A stretch of 64,000 bases of DNA from JBARDN01 sp050736695 (GTDB lineage Bacteria; Desulfobacterota; Binatia; Binatales; Binataceae), in contig JBOHWH010000107.1 of the NCBI GenBank assembly GCA_050736695.1, forward strand, positions 15,057 through 79,056, written 5' to 3'. Below the pieces are notes generated by a model. The model had not been told where the DNA came from. It searched no databases and saw only the letters and a list, made by a program, of their open reading frames with translations. Position 1 is the stretch's first letter, and the number at the start of each line of letters is the position of its first letter. Made by a program: the position numbers and the translations under genes. Below are positions 25,687 to 34,497 of the stretch, piece after piece.

Positions 25687-25761
25687 CGCCGCTTGCCGGT
25701 AGTATCGAGCGGCGTGGATTACTCCTTGAAATCATATGCAGCGCTCCCGATACTTGCGGCG
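25687..25761 (+). promoter_or_regulatory. long stem-loop in the spacer before the mgtC-like gene
   Basis: CGCCGC at 25687-25692 pairs with GCGGCG at 25756-25761. Nested inside, GTATCGAGCG (25702-25711) pairs with 25742-25753 apart from a two-base bulge. This lies 20 bases after the lipoprotein stop and 112 bases before the start of the MgtC-family gene. It could terminate the first gene or be part of a structured leader of the second. No known riboswitch class was recognised. Confidence 0.4.
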
Positions 25762-25873
25762 TATGATTAATCAAGCACGAGCCTGGCTGCGTCAGTGAAG
25801 CCATCAGATTAGCGGCGATGATTCCAATCGTCTTCACTTCATCACCTGACCCTTTGTCCCAAGGAATAAAACG

Positions 25874-26581
25874 ATGACTGCGATGTATGCGCCGTTGCAT
25901 TGGACGGATATCGCAGTGCGGCTCGCGCTCACGGTCGTTGCCTGTATCCTCATCGGCTACGATCGCAGTGAGCATGGAAAGCCCGCGGGGATGCGCACGA
26001 TGCTCCTGGTGGGGCTGGCAGCATCCGTTGCCATGCTTCAGGTGAATCTCCTGCTTCCCATGGCGGGAAGACCGCCGGGTTCATTCGTCATGAACGATCT
26101 GATGCGCCTGCCGCTTGGCATTCTTACCGGCGTGGGCTTCATCGGTGGAGGAGCAATCCTGCGCCGCGACACTATCATCGTGGGCGTTACGACAGCCGCC
26201 ACATTGTGGATCGTGACGGTGATCGGCCTATGCTTCGGCGGCGGGCAGATCGGGTTGGGATTGGTCGCGACCGGGATTGCCCTTTTCGCGTTGTGGATTT
26301 TGAAATGGTTCGAAAGCGGTTTACAGCGGGAAAGCCGTGCGCGTTTTTCGATCGAGCTCGACGCGAGCGGTTCGGACGAAGCTCAAATACGCGGAAAGCT
26401 ACACGACGCGGGCCTGTCGATCATTGCAAGCCGGGTTTTTCTGGAAGGCGCCGCCGGCCATCGTCGGTATGCATTCGAGCTGCGTGAAGTTCATCAGGGC
26501 GAGGATCGGCACACTCCGGCAATAGTCGGCGAGTTGGCCGGAGAACCGGGAGTCCTTACTGTCCTGTGGCACGCCCTGTGA
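25874..26581 (+). CDS. MgtC/SapB family membrane protein
   Basis: 235 aa. The N-terminal 140 residues hold about four membrane helices with the family motifs LIGYDRSEHGKPAGMRTMLLVGLAAS and GILTGVGFIGGGAILRRD, followed by VGVTTAATLW. The C-terminal 90 residues are a soluble ACT-like domain (RFSIELDASGSDEAQIRGKL), as in MgtC. The family is linked to growth at low magnesium and control of membrane ATPases. AAGGA lies eight bases before ATG. The spacer upstream can fold into a long hairpin. Confidence 0.92.
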   Translation: MTAMYAPLHWTDIAVRLALTVVACILIGYDRSEHGKPAGMRTMLLVGLAASVAMLQVNLLLPMAGRPPGSFVMNDLMRLPLGILTGVGFIGGGAILRRDTIIVGVTTAATLWIVTVIGLCFGGGQIGLGLVATGIALFALWILKWFESGLQRESRARFSIELDASGSDEAQIRGKLHDAGLSIIASRVFLEGAAGHRRYAFELREVHQGEDRHTPAIVGELAGEPGVLTVLWHAL

Positions 26582-26687
26582 CCCTGGCTCGTGAGTTTCG
26601 GCGCCTGTCGCGACTCCGAGGGCCGGCTCGCGCGGGGAATAGACGACTTCGACGAATCTTATGATCGGCCGCCGTTCGCTGAACGCT

Positions 26688-26747
26688 TGACCGTGAACCC
26701 AGATCCGCGCTACGAATTGAGCGCGCTCAATAATGAGCGTGCTCAGT
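26688..26747 (+). promoter_or_regulatory. tetR promoter with two tandem palindromic operators
   Basis: TTGACC (26688-26693) and TACGAA (26711-26716) form a -35/-10 pair at 17-base spacing. Immediately downstream is a perfect 16-bp palindrome, ATTGAGCGCGCTCAAT (26716-26731). A second, nearly perfect copy follows (TGAGCGTGCTCA, 26734-26745), ending just before the ATG at 26749. Both share the TGAGCryGCTCA core. Palindromes between the -10 box and the start codon of a tetR gene are the classic autorepression arrangement. Confidence 0.7.
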
Positions 26748-26748
26748 A

Positions 26749-27465
26749 ATGAATTCTGCTGCCGAGATACCCTCGATTCTTTCCCCCGGCCGCCGCGAGC
26801 GTGGCAAGCGCGCCAAGCTCGAGCGCATCAAGCGCGCGGCGCGAATTCTCTTCAGCCGCCGCGGCTTCGACGCGACCACCACCCGCGCGATTGCATCCGC
26901 CGCCGATATCGGAGCGGGCACGCTGTTTCTCTATGCCGGATCGAAAGAAGACCTGCTCGTCCTGATTTTCCGTGAGGAGGTTGGCGCCGCCGTCGATCGC
27001 GCGGTCGCGACTGTTCCCGCGCGGACGCTGCTCGAGCAGATCATGCATGTCTTCTCCGCGATGATCGCGCATCATGCCGCCAATCCCGCTCTGGCGCGAA
27101 TCTTCGTCAAGGAATTGCCCTTCGCCGAAGATGCCCGCCACGGCGTGGCGGATTTTGTCCGGAAGCTGTTCACTGCGATGACCGGGTTGATCGAACGTGC
27201 GAAAGCGCGCGGAGAGATTCGCGCCGACGTGGCGTCATGGCAGCTCGCGGAAAACCTTTTCGGGCTGTTTTTTCAGCGGCTTCAACAATGGCTCGGCAGC
27301 AGAAGGCCGGGCTCGGCTGATTCCCGTTCTCGCGTTCGCACCACGCTCGAGCTGCAGTTGATGGGACTGCGCCCGAGTCGAGCTACGCCCGTAAAGCAGC
27401 CCCACGCGACGCGCGCCCGGCGCGTTGCCGGAGGATCGGGAAAATTGATAGCCCGCAACCGATAG
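26749..27465 (+). CDS. TetR-family transcriptional repressor
   Basis: 238 aa. The N-terminal DNA-binding domain (about residues 23-70) has the family helix-turn-helix ATTTRAIASAADIGAGTLFLYAGSKEDLL. The ligand-binding domain is helical, with a basic C-terminal tail (about residues 205-238) that is unusual in composition. It starts the catabolic cluster: the HpaB-type gene begins 16 bases after its stop. Two palindromes overlap its own start region, so it probably represses itself and the downstream genes until a pathway metabolite binds. Confidence 0.93.
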   Translation: MNSAAEIPSILSPGRRERGKRAKLERIKRAARILFSRRGFDATTTRAIASAADIGAGTLFLYAGSKEDLLVLIFREEVGAAVDRAVATVPARTLLEQIMHVFSAMIAHHAANPALARIFVKELPFAEDARHGVADFVRKLFTAMTGLIERAKARGEIRADVASWQLAENLFGLFFQRLQQWLGSRRPGSADSRSRVRTTLELQLMGLRPSRATPVKQPHATRARRVAGGSGKLIARNR

Positions 27466-27481
27466 TCCGGAGAGACGACCG

Positions 27482-29005
27482 ATGCCCGCACGAACGGGAG
27501 CTGAATATCTGGCCGGCCTCAAGACGCCCCGCCACATCTGGGTCGGCGATGAGAAGGTCACCGACATCGCGGCGCATCCCGCATTCACCGGCGCGGCGCA
27601 CACGCTCGCGCAGTTGTTCGACTTGCAGCATCAGGCGGCGGCCGATTGCCTGGTTCCCGATCCCGAAACCGGCGAAGCGATAAATGTAAGCCACATGATT
27701 CCGCGCTCGCGCGCCGATCTGGAGCAGCGGCATCGATGCCTCCAGCGCGCGGCCGAGTTTACCGTGGGCCTGATGGGCCGCAGCCCCGACTACATGAATG
27801 TGACCTTCGCCGGATTCGCCGGACGACCCGACGAATGGTCAGTCGATGGCAACGAGCGCGGCGCGGCGAACCTGGTTGCGTACCAGAGGCTCCTCGCGCG
27901 CAATGATTTGGTGCTCACGCATACCCTCATCCATCCCACGATCGACAAGGCTCAGGGCGACGTGCCGCAAGCCGGCAACGAAGTCGCACTGCGCAAGATT
28001 GCCGATACCAGCGGCGGCATCGTGGTCCGCGGCGCGCGAATCCTCGCAACGCTGGCGCCGTTCGCCGACGAAATCGCGGTCTATCCCGCCGTTCCGCTGC
28101 CCGAAGGCGCCGATGATTATGCGCTTTCTTTTTGCATCCCGATGAGTACGCCCGGGCTCAAGTTCATCTGCCGCGATAGTTGCGCGATCACCCGGAGTCC
28201 GCTCGACCATCCACTGTCGAGCCGCTTCGACGAGCAGGATGCGTTCGTGATCTTTGACGATGTCGAAGTGGCGCACGATCGGGTGTTCATCGCCGGAAAT
28301 CGGACCGCCTACAACTCCGTGATGAACACCGGTTGGTATCCGAACGTGATGCAGCAGACGATGATTCGCGCGCAGACCAAGCTCGAATTCGCCTACGGGC
28401 TCGCCAGCCGGATGGCCGAGGCGATAAACGACGGCTCGCCCGCGACCACGCAGATGCTGGGCGAGATTTGGACCTACGCGGAATTCGCGCGGTCAGCGAT
28501 AGCGGCGGCAGAGGCGGGCGCTTTTGATTATGGGATGGGAGTCTGGTTTCCAGCGGGTCCGCCGATGACGGCGCTGCGCGCGGCGCTGCCGAGTTGGTTC
28601 CCGCGCGTCGCGGAAATAATTACGCTCGTCGGTTCGCACAATCTGCTCGCAGCGCCCACCCGCGCGCAGCTAGCCGATCCGGAACTTCACGATCTTGCCG
28701 CGCGCTATTTGCGCGGCGCCGGCGAGGTTTGCGCCGAGGAGCGCGCGCGTATCTTCCGTCTCGGATGGGATTTTGTCGGCAGCGCGCTCGCGAGCCGCAA
28801 CGAACTCTACGAACGCTTCTACCTGGCCTCGGGTGCGCGCAATTACCAGATCGCGCATCGGATAGCGTCGCGCGAACGGGCCGATCGCCTCGTCGACGGG
28901 ATCCTCGGTATCCGTTCGAGCGCGGATTCAAAGCCGGAAGCGCCGCAGGTCCAGAACCTTCCCGGCAAAGAATTTCCGAGCAAGACTTCTTCTGGAAGGA
29001 AATGA
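27482..29005 (+). CDS. 4-hydroxyphenylacetate 3-hydroxylase (HpaB) family flavin monooxygenase
   Basis: 507 aa, the typical HpaB length, with an acyl-CoA-dehydrogenase-like fold. Family landmarks are the N-terminal RTGAEYLAGLKTPRHIWVGDEKV, the central LVLTHTLIHPTIDKAQ, the SFCIPMSTPGLKFICRDS segment, and FDDVEVAHDRVFIAGN. Members hydroxylate phenols using FADH2 from a separate reductase, or act as dehydratase/isomerase relatives (4-hydroxybutyryl-CoA dehydratase type). No Fe-S cysteine set of the dehydratase type is apparent, so a hydroxylase is more likely. No reductase gene is in the cluster, so one would come from elsewhere. Confidence 0.9.
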   Translation: MPARTGAEYLAGLKTPRHIWVGDEKVTDIAAHPAFTGAAHTLAQLFDLQHQAAADCLVPDPETGEAINVSHMIPRSRADLEQRHRCLQRAAEFTVGLMGRSPDYMNVTFAGFAGRPDEWSVDGNERGAANLVAYQRLLARNDLVLTHTLIHPTIDKAQGDVPQAGNEVALRKIADTSGGIVVRGARILATLAPFADEIAVYPAVPLPEGADDYALSFCIPMSTPGLKFICRDSCAITRSPLDHPLSSRFDEQDAFVIFDDVEVAHDRVFIAGNRTAYNSVMNTGWYPNVMQQTMIRAQTKLEFAYGLASRMAEAINDGSPATTQMLGEIWTYAEFARSAIAAAEAGAFDYGMGVWFPAGPPMTALRAALPSWFPRVAEIITLVGSHNLLAAPTRAQLADPELHDLAARYLRGAGEVCAEERARIFRLGWDFVGSALASRNELYERFYLASGARNYQIAHRIASRERADRLVDGILGIRSSADSKPEAPQVQNLPGKEFPSKTSSGRK

Positions 29006-29146
29006 GCCCGGAAGGAATTTGAGCGGTGTAGGCCGTCAAAGTTGTCGCGGACTCATATTCGACCGCCATCAAGCGATAGCTAGCCGTTGAGTGAGTTATG
29101 AATCGGCTGAGTGTGGATATCGAAGCCAATCGGAGAGTCGGGTTCT

Positions 29147-30601
29147 ATGGCAAATACTAAGATCGCTGGAGTGGATATATCGACTGCAAGCTATATCGGC
29201 GGCAAACGCGTTGAATCGAAGCGCACGTTTGATACCTGCTCACCGATCGACGGCTCGCACCTCGCCTCGGTGAGCGCCGCCGGCACGGGCGAAGTCGATT
29301 CGGCCGTCGCGGCGGCGCGGCGCGCATTTCCCGGTTGGGCCGCGCTCGGCCCCGAAGGACGCCTGCCGATCCTGAAGCGCTTCGCGCGGGTGATTCGCGA
29401 TCACGCACGCGAGCTCTCCGCCGTTGAGACTGCCGACAACGGCTCGCTGCTGATGGGCAACCTCGCGCGCGTCATGCCTCGCGCCGCGCTGAATATCGAG
29501 TTCTTCGCCGACTGGGCGATGCGCCTCGGTCATCAGGAGATCGATTCGCCTGACGTCGTCAATCACATCCGCTTCGATCCTGCCGGCGTCGCCGCGCTCA
29601 TCACGCCGTGGAACGCTCCCTTCATGCTGACCACATGGAAGGTCGGGCCAGCGCTGGCCGCGGGAAACACGGCGGTGGTGAAGCCGCCTGAATGGGCTCC
29701 GCTCACCTGCTCGATGATGGCGGACCTCGCGAGCGAGGCCGGAGTCCCGCCGGGTGTCCTCAATGTCGTGCAAGGTATCGGCGAAGAAGCCGGCGCCGCG
29801 CTCGCGGCGCATCCGGATATAGATCGGTTGAGCTTCACCGGATCAACCGACACCGCAAGGCTGATCGGAATGTCCGCAGCGCGCTCGCTGACTCCGGTAA
29901 GCTTCGAGCTCGGAGGAAAGTCGCCGTTCATCGTGTGCGCCGACGCGGACTTGGACGCCGCTGCGCAGACCGCGGCCGGACAGTACATCGGCGCGGGACA
30001 GGTATGTCTTGCGGGAACCCGAATTCTCGCGGACGCAAAAATTGCCGACGAATTTCAAGCCCGGCTTCGTACTGCCGCCGGGCACATGACGGTCGGCGAC
30101 CCTCGTGAAAAAACCACGCGCGTCGGCCCGCTCATTACGCCCGAGCATTACCGCCGCGTCGAGGGATTCGTCGAGCGCGCGCTGAAAAGCGGCGTAAAGC
30201 CGCTCTGGGGTGGTCATCGGGATCGCGCGGGCGAACTATATTTCGAGCCGACGCTGCTCGCCGGCGTAACGCAGGAGAGTGAAATCGTCCAGCGCGAGGT
30301 CTTCGGCCCCGTCCTCACATGGCAGACCTTTCGCGACGACGACGAGATGCTGCGCCTGGCCAACGGCACGCGCTACGGACTGGCCGCGATGATCTTCAGC
30401 CGCGACCGCGAGCGCGCGATGCGGATCGCTCGCCGCGTCGTAGCGGGCACGGTGTGGATCAATTGCTTCTTCGTGCGCGAACTGGCGGCGCCATTCGGCG
30501 GCAGCCGCGACTCGGGGATCGGACGCGAGGGCGGCAACTGGAGCTTCGACTTCTATTGCGATGTCAAGAATATCGCCGCGATGAAAGGCTCTTTGGCCTG
30601 A
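29147..30601 (+). CDS. NAD(P)-dependent aldehyde dehydrogenase (HpaE-like)
   Basis: 484 aa from ATG 29147. The ALDH active site is complete: Asn156 (ITPWNAPFML), Glu254 (SFELGGKSP) and nucleophile Cys287 (GAGQVCLAGTRI), with the FTGST coenzyme loop near 230. The overall pattern (SYIGGKRVESKRTFDTCSPIDG) resembles 5-carboxymethyl-2-hydroxymuconate semialdehyde dehydrogenases of homoprotocatechuate degradation. It lies 141 bases after the HpaB-type gene in the same direction. Substrate is inferred from the neighbours only. Confidence 0.92.
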   Translation: MANTKIAGVDISTASYIGGKRVESKRTFDTCSPIDGSHLASVSAAGTGEVDSAVAAARRAFPGWAALGPEGRLPILKRFARVIRDHARELSAVETADNGSLLMGNLARVMPRAALNIEFFADWAMRLGHQEIDSPDVVNHIRFDPAGVAALITPWNAPFMLTTWKVGPALAAGNTAVVKPPEWAPLTCSMMADLASEAGVPPGVLNVVQGIGEEAGAALAAHPDIDRLSFTGSTDTARLIGMSAARSLTPVSFELGGKSPFIVCADADLDAAAQTAAGQYIGAGQVCLAGTRILADAKIADEFQARLRTAAGHMTVGDPREKTTRVGPLITPEHYRRVEGFVERALKSGVKPLWGGHRDRAGELYFEPTLLAGVTQESEIVQREVFGPVLTWQTFRDDDEMLRLANGTRYGLAAMIFSRDRERAMRIARRVVAGTVWINCFFVRELAAPFGGSRDSGIGREGGNWSFDFYCDVKNIAAMKGSLA

Positions 30602-30726
30602 GTTGCGGAGCATCATGCGAGTGTCGGCGCGATGCAGGTTTGGTTTGACCTCGACTGATTATTGAATGACGATTTGATCTGCCGCGAAGCAGGCAGGCGA
30701 AGCAGAAAAGAGCAGGGGAGAACAAG

Positions 30727-31575
30727 ATGAGCGTACTCGACGGTCCACGCCAGGAATGGCGCCGCATATTGCACGAAGGACAACCGAAATGGGTGCGGCC
30801 CGACAGTGATCGTCTGATCCTGGGCGACGGGCGCTCGCTCCCCGAGGCCGAGGCGACCTATCTGCCACCGTGCAATCCGTCCAAAATTCTCTGCATTCAC
30901 TTAAACTATGAATCGCGCCGAGTAGAGTTCCGCGCACCCGCGATCGAGACTCCGACCTATTTCCAGAAGCCCGTGAGCGCGCTCAATTCTCATCGCGGCG
31001 CTCTCAGCCGTCCAGCCGGCACGAAATATCTTAACTACGAAGGCGAAGTCGCGGTGATTATCGGCAAGCCGATGCGCAACGTCGGCCGCGACGAAGCTTG
31101 GGACTATATCGCCGGCTTCGCGCCCGCCAACGATGTCGGCTGCCACGATTTTCGCGGCACCGACGCCGGCTCGATGCTGCGGGTGAAGGGACAGGACGGC
31201 TTTTGTCCGATCGGACCCGGAATAGTCAGTGGTGTCGATGTTCGCAAATCGTCAGTGCATGCCTATATCAATGGCAAGATAGTACAGGATGGCCCGGTCT
31301 CTGAAATGCTATTTCCAATTGACTATATCCTTGCCGACCTGTGCAGATATATAAGTTTACTTCCCGGTGACGTGATTCTTTCCGGCACACCGAAAAATTC
31401 CCGTCCAATGAACGTCGGCGACCTGGTCGAGGTCGAGATTACCGGCCTCGGGCGGCTCTCGAATCGCGTGGTCGAAGCGCCCGCGCCCGCGCATCAGGTG
31501 GGCCATCCGGGCAGCGATACCGCCGACGTAAGACGCGTCGCGCTCGGTTCCGACTCGAGAAGGAGCGAGGAGTGA
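30727..31575 (+). CDS. fumarylacetoacetate hydrolase (FAH) family protein
   Basis: 282 aa. The C-terminal FAH domain shows LNYEGEVAVIIGKPMRNVGRDEAWDYIAGF with the metal-binding Glu residues, then ANDVGCHDFRGTDAG, and the GDVILSGTPKNSRPMNVGDLVEVEI end motif. The family includes HpaG-type decarboxylase/isomerases and acylpyruvate hydrolases. AGGGGAGAACAAG precedes ATG. It overlaps the TPP-enzyme gene by a few bases and fits the ring-cleavage or lower part of the same pathway. Confidence 0.93.
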   Translation: MSVLDGPRQEWRRILHEGQPKWVRPDSDRLILGDGRSLPEAEATYLPPCNPSKILCIHLNYESRRVEFRAPAIETPTYFQKPVSALNSHRGALSRPAGTKYLNYEGEVAVIIGKPMRNVGRDEAWDYIAGFAPANDVGCHDFRGTDAGSMLRVKGQDGFCPIGPGIVSGVDVRKSSVHAYINGKIVQDGPVSEMLFPIDYILADLCRYISLLPGDVILSGTPKNSRPMNVGDLVEVEITGLGRLSNRVVEAPAPAHQVGHPGSDTADVRRVALGSDSRRSEE

Positions 31576-33116
31576 TGAATGGCGCCGAGAGCCTGATTCG
31601 CACGGCGGTCGCCGCCCGCGTCGAAGTGTGTTTCGCCAATCCCGGGACCACCGAGATGCCGTTGGTCGCCGCACTCGACTCCGCGCCCGGGATGCGCGCG
31701 GTGCTGGCGCTGTTCGAGGGCGTATGCACCGGCGCGGCCGACGGATATTCGCGGATGAGCGGCAGGCCCGCGATGACGCTGCTGCACCTCGGCCCGGGAC
31801 TCGCCAACGGGCTTGCGAATCTCCACAACGCGCGGCGGGCGAATTCTCCGCTGGTGAACGTGGTCGGCGACCATGCGACTTGGCACGCGTTTGCCGACGC
31901 TCCGTTGGCGAGCGATATCGTGTCGCTCGCCACGCCGATGTCCGGATGGGTTCGTTCGGTCAAAACGGCACTCGCGCTGGCGGGCGATATGGCCGACGCG
32001 ATCGCGGCGTCGCTCAAGCCGCCGGGACAGGTCGCGACGCTCATCGTTCCTTCCGATTGCCAATGGGATCCCGCCGCGGGCGCGGCGGCGCCGCGGGTTC
32101 CCGTCCAGCGCGAGGCAGTAGCCGGACAGACGATCGAGCGAATCGCGGAGTTTCTGCGGCGCAAGCGGCCGCTGACGATTCTGCTCGGTGGCGCTGCGCT
32201 GTCCGAGAAGGGTTTGCGCGCGGCGGCGCGCGTTGCCGCGGGGAGCGGGTGCAAGTTGATGACAGAAACCTTCAGCGCGCGAATCGAGCGCGGCGCGGGA
32301 ATCCCGTCACCCGAACGTCTGCCGTATTTTCCGGAGCAAGCGATAAAGGCGCTAACCGGAAACGAATTTATCGTGCTCGCTGGCGCGAAAGATCCGGTGG
32401 CGTTTTTCGGCTATCAAGGTATCCCCAGCCGGCTCGTCCCCGAAGGCTGCGCACTCGAGACGCTCGCGCGGCCTGAAGAGGATATCGCAGGCGCGCTGGA
32501 GAATCTCGCTCGCGCGCTCGGCGCCGCGTCCGGCGCGTCGGCGCCCGAGGCGAAGCGTCCTGGTTTGCCGGGCGGAAAGCTCGATCCTGCGAGTCTCGGC
32601 ACCGCGGTCGCCGCCCTTCAGCCCGAAGGTGCGATCGTCGTCGATGAAAGCGCGACCTCCGGCGGTCCGTACGGCGCGATGGCTGCCGGCGCGCGTCCGC
32701 ATTCGTGCCTGGCGCTGACTGGAGGCGCGATAGGGCAGGGGCTCCCCACAGCGACTGGAGCAGCGGTCGCGTGCCCCGATCGGCGGGTAATCGCTCTGCA
32801 AGCCGATGGCGGCGGGATGTACACCATTCAGTCGCTGTGGACGCAAGCGCGTGAGAATCTGAACGTCACGACAATCGTCTGCTCGAACCGCGCGTACCGG
32901 ATTTTGCAGATCGAAGCCGCGCGCGCGGGCAACACGGAACCCGGGCGGCAGGCGCGCAGCCTGACCGAACTTCATCCGCCTGAAATTCGATGGACCGATC
33001 TCGCGCGCGGTCTCGGTGTGCCGGGCGTCAGGGTCGAGACCGCCGACGATCTGGTGAAGCATCTCGAGCGCGCGCTCAAGGAACCAGGGCCGAGCCTGAT
33101 CGAAGCGATGCTCTGA
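31575..33116 (+). CDS. thiamine-pyrophosphate-dependent enzyme (acetolactate synthase large-subunit-like)
   Basis: 513 aa, three-domain TPP enzyme. The cofactor-activating Glu48 lies in LALFEGVCTGAADGYSRMSG. The middle domain runs from about 185 to 330. The TPP/Mg motif is LQADGGGMYTIQSLWTQARE with CSNRAY in place of the canonical NN end, so GDG is ADG here. Close relatives are annotated as acetolactate synthases, but without a small subunit and in a catabolic cluster a decarboxylase or lyase is at least as likely. The ATG at 31575 overlaps the FAH stop (TGATG); a GTG at 31572 is the alternative start. Confidence 0.9.
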   Translation: MNGAESLIRTAVAARVEVCFANPGTTEMPLVAALDSAPGMRAVLALFEGVCTGAADGYSRMSGRPAMTLLHLGPGLANGLANLHNARRANSPLVNVVGDHATWHAFADAPLASDIVSLATPMSGWVRSVKTALALAGDMADAIAASLKPPGQVATLIVPSDCQWDPAAGAAAPRVPVQREAVAGQTIERIAEFLRRKRPLTILLGGAALSEKGLRAAARVAAGSGCKLMTETFSARIERGAGIPSPERLPYFPEQAIKALTGNEFIVLAGAKDPVAFFGYQGIPSRLVPEGCALETLARPEEDIAGALENLARALGAASGASAPEAKRPGLPGGKLDPASLGTAVAALQPEGAIVVDESATSGGPYGAMAAGARPHSCLALTGGAIGQGLPTATGAAVACPDRRVIALQADGGGMYTIQSLWTQARENLNVTTIVCSNRAYRILQIEAARAGNTEPGRQARSLTELHPPEIRWTDLARGLGVPGVRVETADDLVKHLERALKEPGPSLIEAML

Positions 33117-33228
33117 TCGCCGAGCCGCGGGTGCATGACGCGGCGCTTCGCGATCCCACGTGTGCTGGCGCTTTTTTGGACGCATGCTACTATCCGCTGC
33201 GCGATCGCCCGGTCGCGCGGAGAGCCGC

Positions 33229-34497
33229 ATGACTAATCAGGAACGGCAGGGATGGATCATCGTGGGCGCGATTTTCGTCACGATGTTTTTCATCTGGGGC
33301 GGAATCAACTGCGGCGCCGTCTTTTTCGTGCCGGTTCTGAAAACCTTCGGATGGTCACGCGCGAAACTCTCGGTCGCGGTTTCCATCGGATGGATCACCG
33401 GCGGCGCCGCGGGCCCGCTCATCGGACTCATTGCCGATCGCGTGAATCCCAAAAAAATGATGATCGTGGGCGCCGCGGTCACGGGTCTGCTGTGGCTCGC
33501 TCTGAGCCGCGCCACAACCTTCGGCGAGTTTCTTGCGATCAACGGACTGTTTGGAATCAGCGTTGGCGCCTCGACCACTATTCCGGCTTCACTGCTAATC
33601 GCAGGATGGTTCCAGGAACGGCGCGGACTCGCAATGGGACTCGCATTTTCCGGCGCGACACTCGGCGGCGCGGCTATCACGATGACCGCGACCTATGCGA
33701 TCGGGCACAGCGGATGGCGCTTCGGATACCTGACACTCGCGCTTCCGATCCTGGTTATCGTGGTTCCCGCGATTCTGATTTTTGTTCAGACCATGAAGTC
33801 CGCCGACGCGCGCAATATCGCGCGCGGCAAGGGCGACGCCGCCGCGCACGCACGGACCGCCGCGCCGCCGATGGTTCTGCCCGGCCTTGAGCTGGCGCAG
33901 GCGCGACGCACGCGCTCGTTCTGGCTGATTTGCGTCGTGCAGGCGCTGGCGGGACTGACGACCGGGATGGGCGCGCACTTTATTGCGTACCTGACCGGAA
34001 TCGGTTACACCCCCACACGCGCCGCGACCGCGGTCAGCCTCTACCTGATTGGAACGACAGCCGGCACGCTGCTCGGCGGTCCGCTGGTCGACCGAACCGG
34101 AGCGCGCAACGCGATGGTCGGTACTTTCGCGTTCGCCTCGCTCGGAATGCTCGGGTTGCTCGGCGCGTCGCATCTGCCGGCGCTTGCGCTGAATATCGTC
34201 GCGGGAGGATTCGCGGCGGGAGCGTTCGCCGTGCAGATGCCGTTGGTGATGATCGAATCGCTCGGCGTAAAACGCCTGGGCTCTGTGCTCGGAATCACCG
34301 GCGTGTTTTACACCTTCGGCGCGTTCGCCAGCCCAATCATCACCGGACGAATCTTCGACGTGACCGGCAGCTACCAGATCGCGATCACCGCGTTCCTGGT
34401 GATACTTGCGATCTGCGCGATCGCGATGATCGGGATGCGCTCGCTCGAACGCGAGCGGGAGCAATTCGCGCCGCCGGCGGAATCGATCGCGATCTAA
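33229..34497 (+). CDS. MFS transporter (monocarboxylate/oxalate-formate type)
   Basis: 422 aa with about 12 membrane helices in two halves of six. Family features are the loop motif GPLIGLIADRVNPKKMMIVG after helix 2, its second-half counterpart GGPLVDRTGARNAMVGT, and a central loop of about 45 residues. The pattern resembles the monocarboxylate/oxalate:formate group. It is placed at the end of the TetR-controlled cluster, 112 bases after the TPP gene, and probably imports the organic acid substrate. The gene overlaps the convergent methyltransferase gene by four bases. Confidence 0.92.
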   Translation: MTNQERQGWIIVGAIFVTMFFIWGGINCGAVFFVPVLKTFGWSRAKLSVAVSIGWITGGAAGPLIGLIADRVNPKKMMIVGAAVTGLLWLALSRATTFGEFLAINGLFGISVGASTTIPASLLIAGWFQERRGLAMGLAFSGATLGGAAITMTATYAIGHSGWRFGYLTLALPILVIVVPAILIFVQTMKSADARNIARGKGDAAAHARTAAPPMVLPGLELAQARRTRSFWLICVVQALAGLTTGMGAHFIAYLTGIGYTPTRAATAVSLYLIGTTAGTLLGGPLVDRTGARNAMVGTFAFASLGMLGLLGASHLPALALNIVAGGFAAGAFAVQMPLVMIESLGVKRLGSVLGITGVFYTFGAFASPIITGRIFDVTGSYQIAITAFLVILAICAIAMIGMRSLEREREQFAPPAESIAI

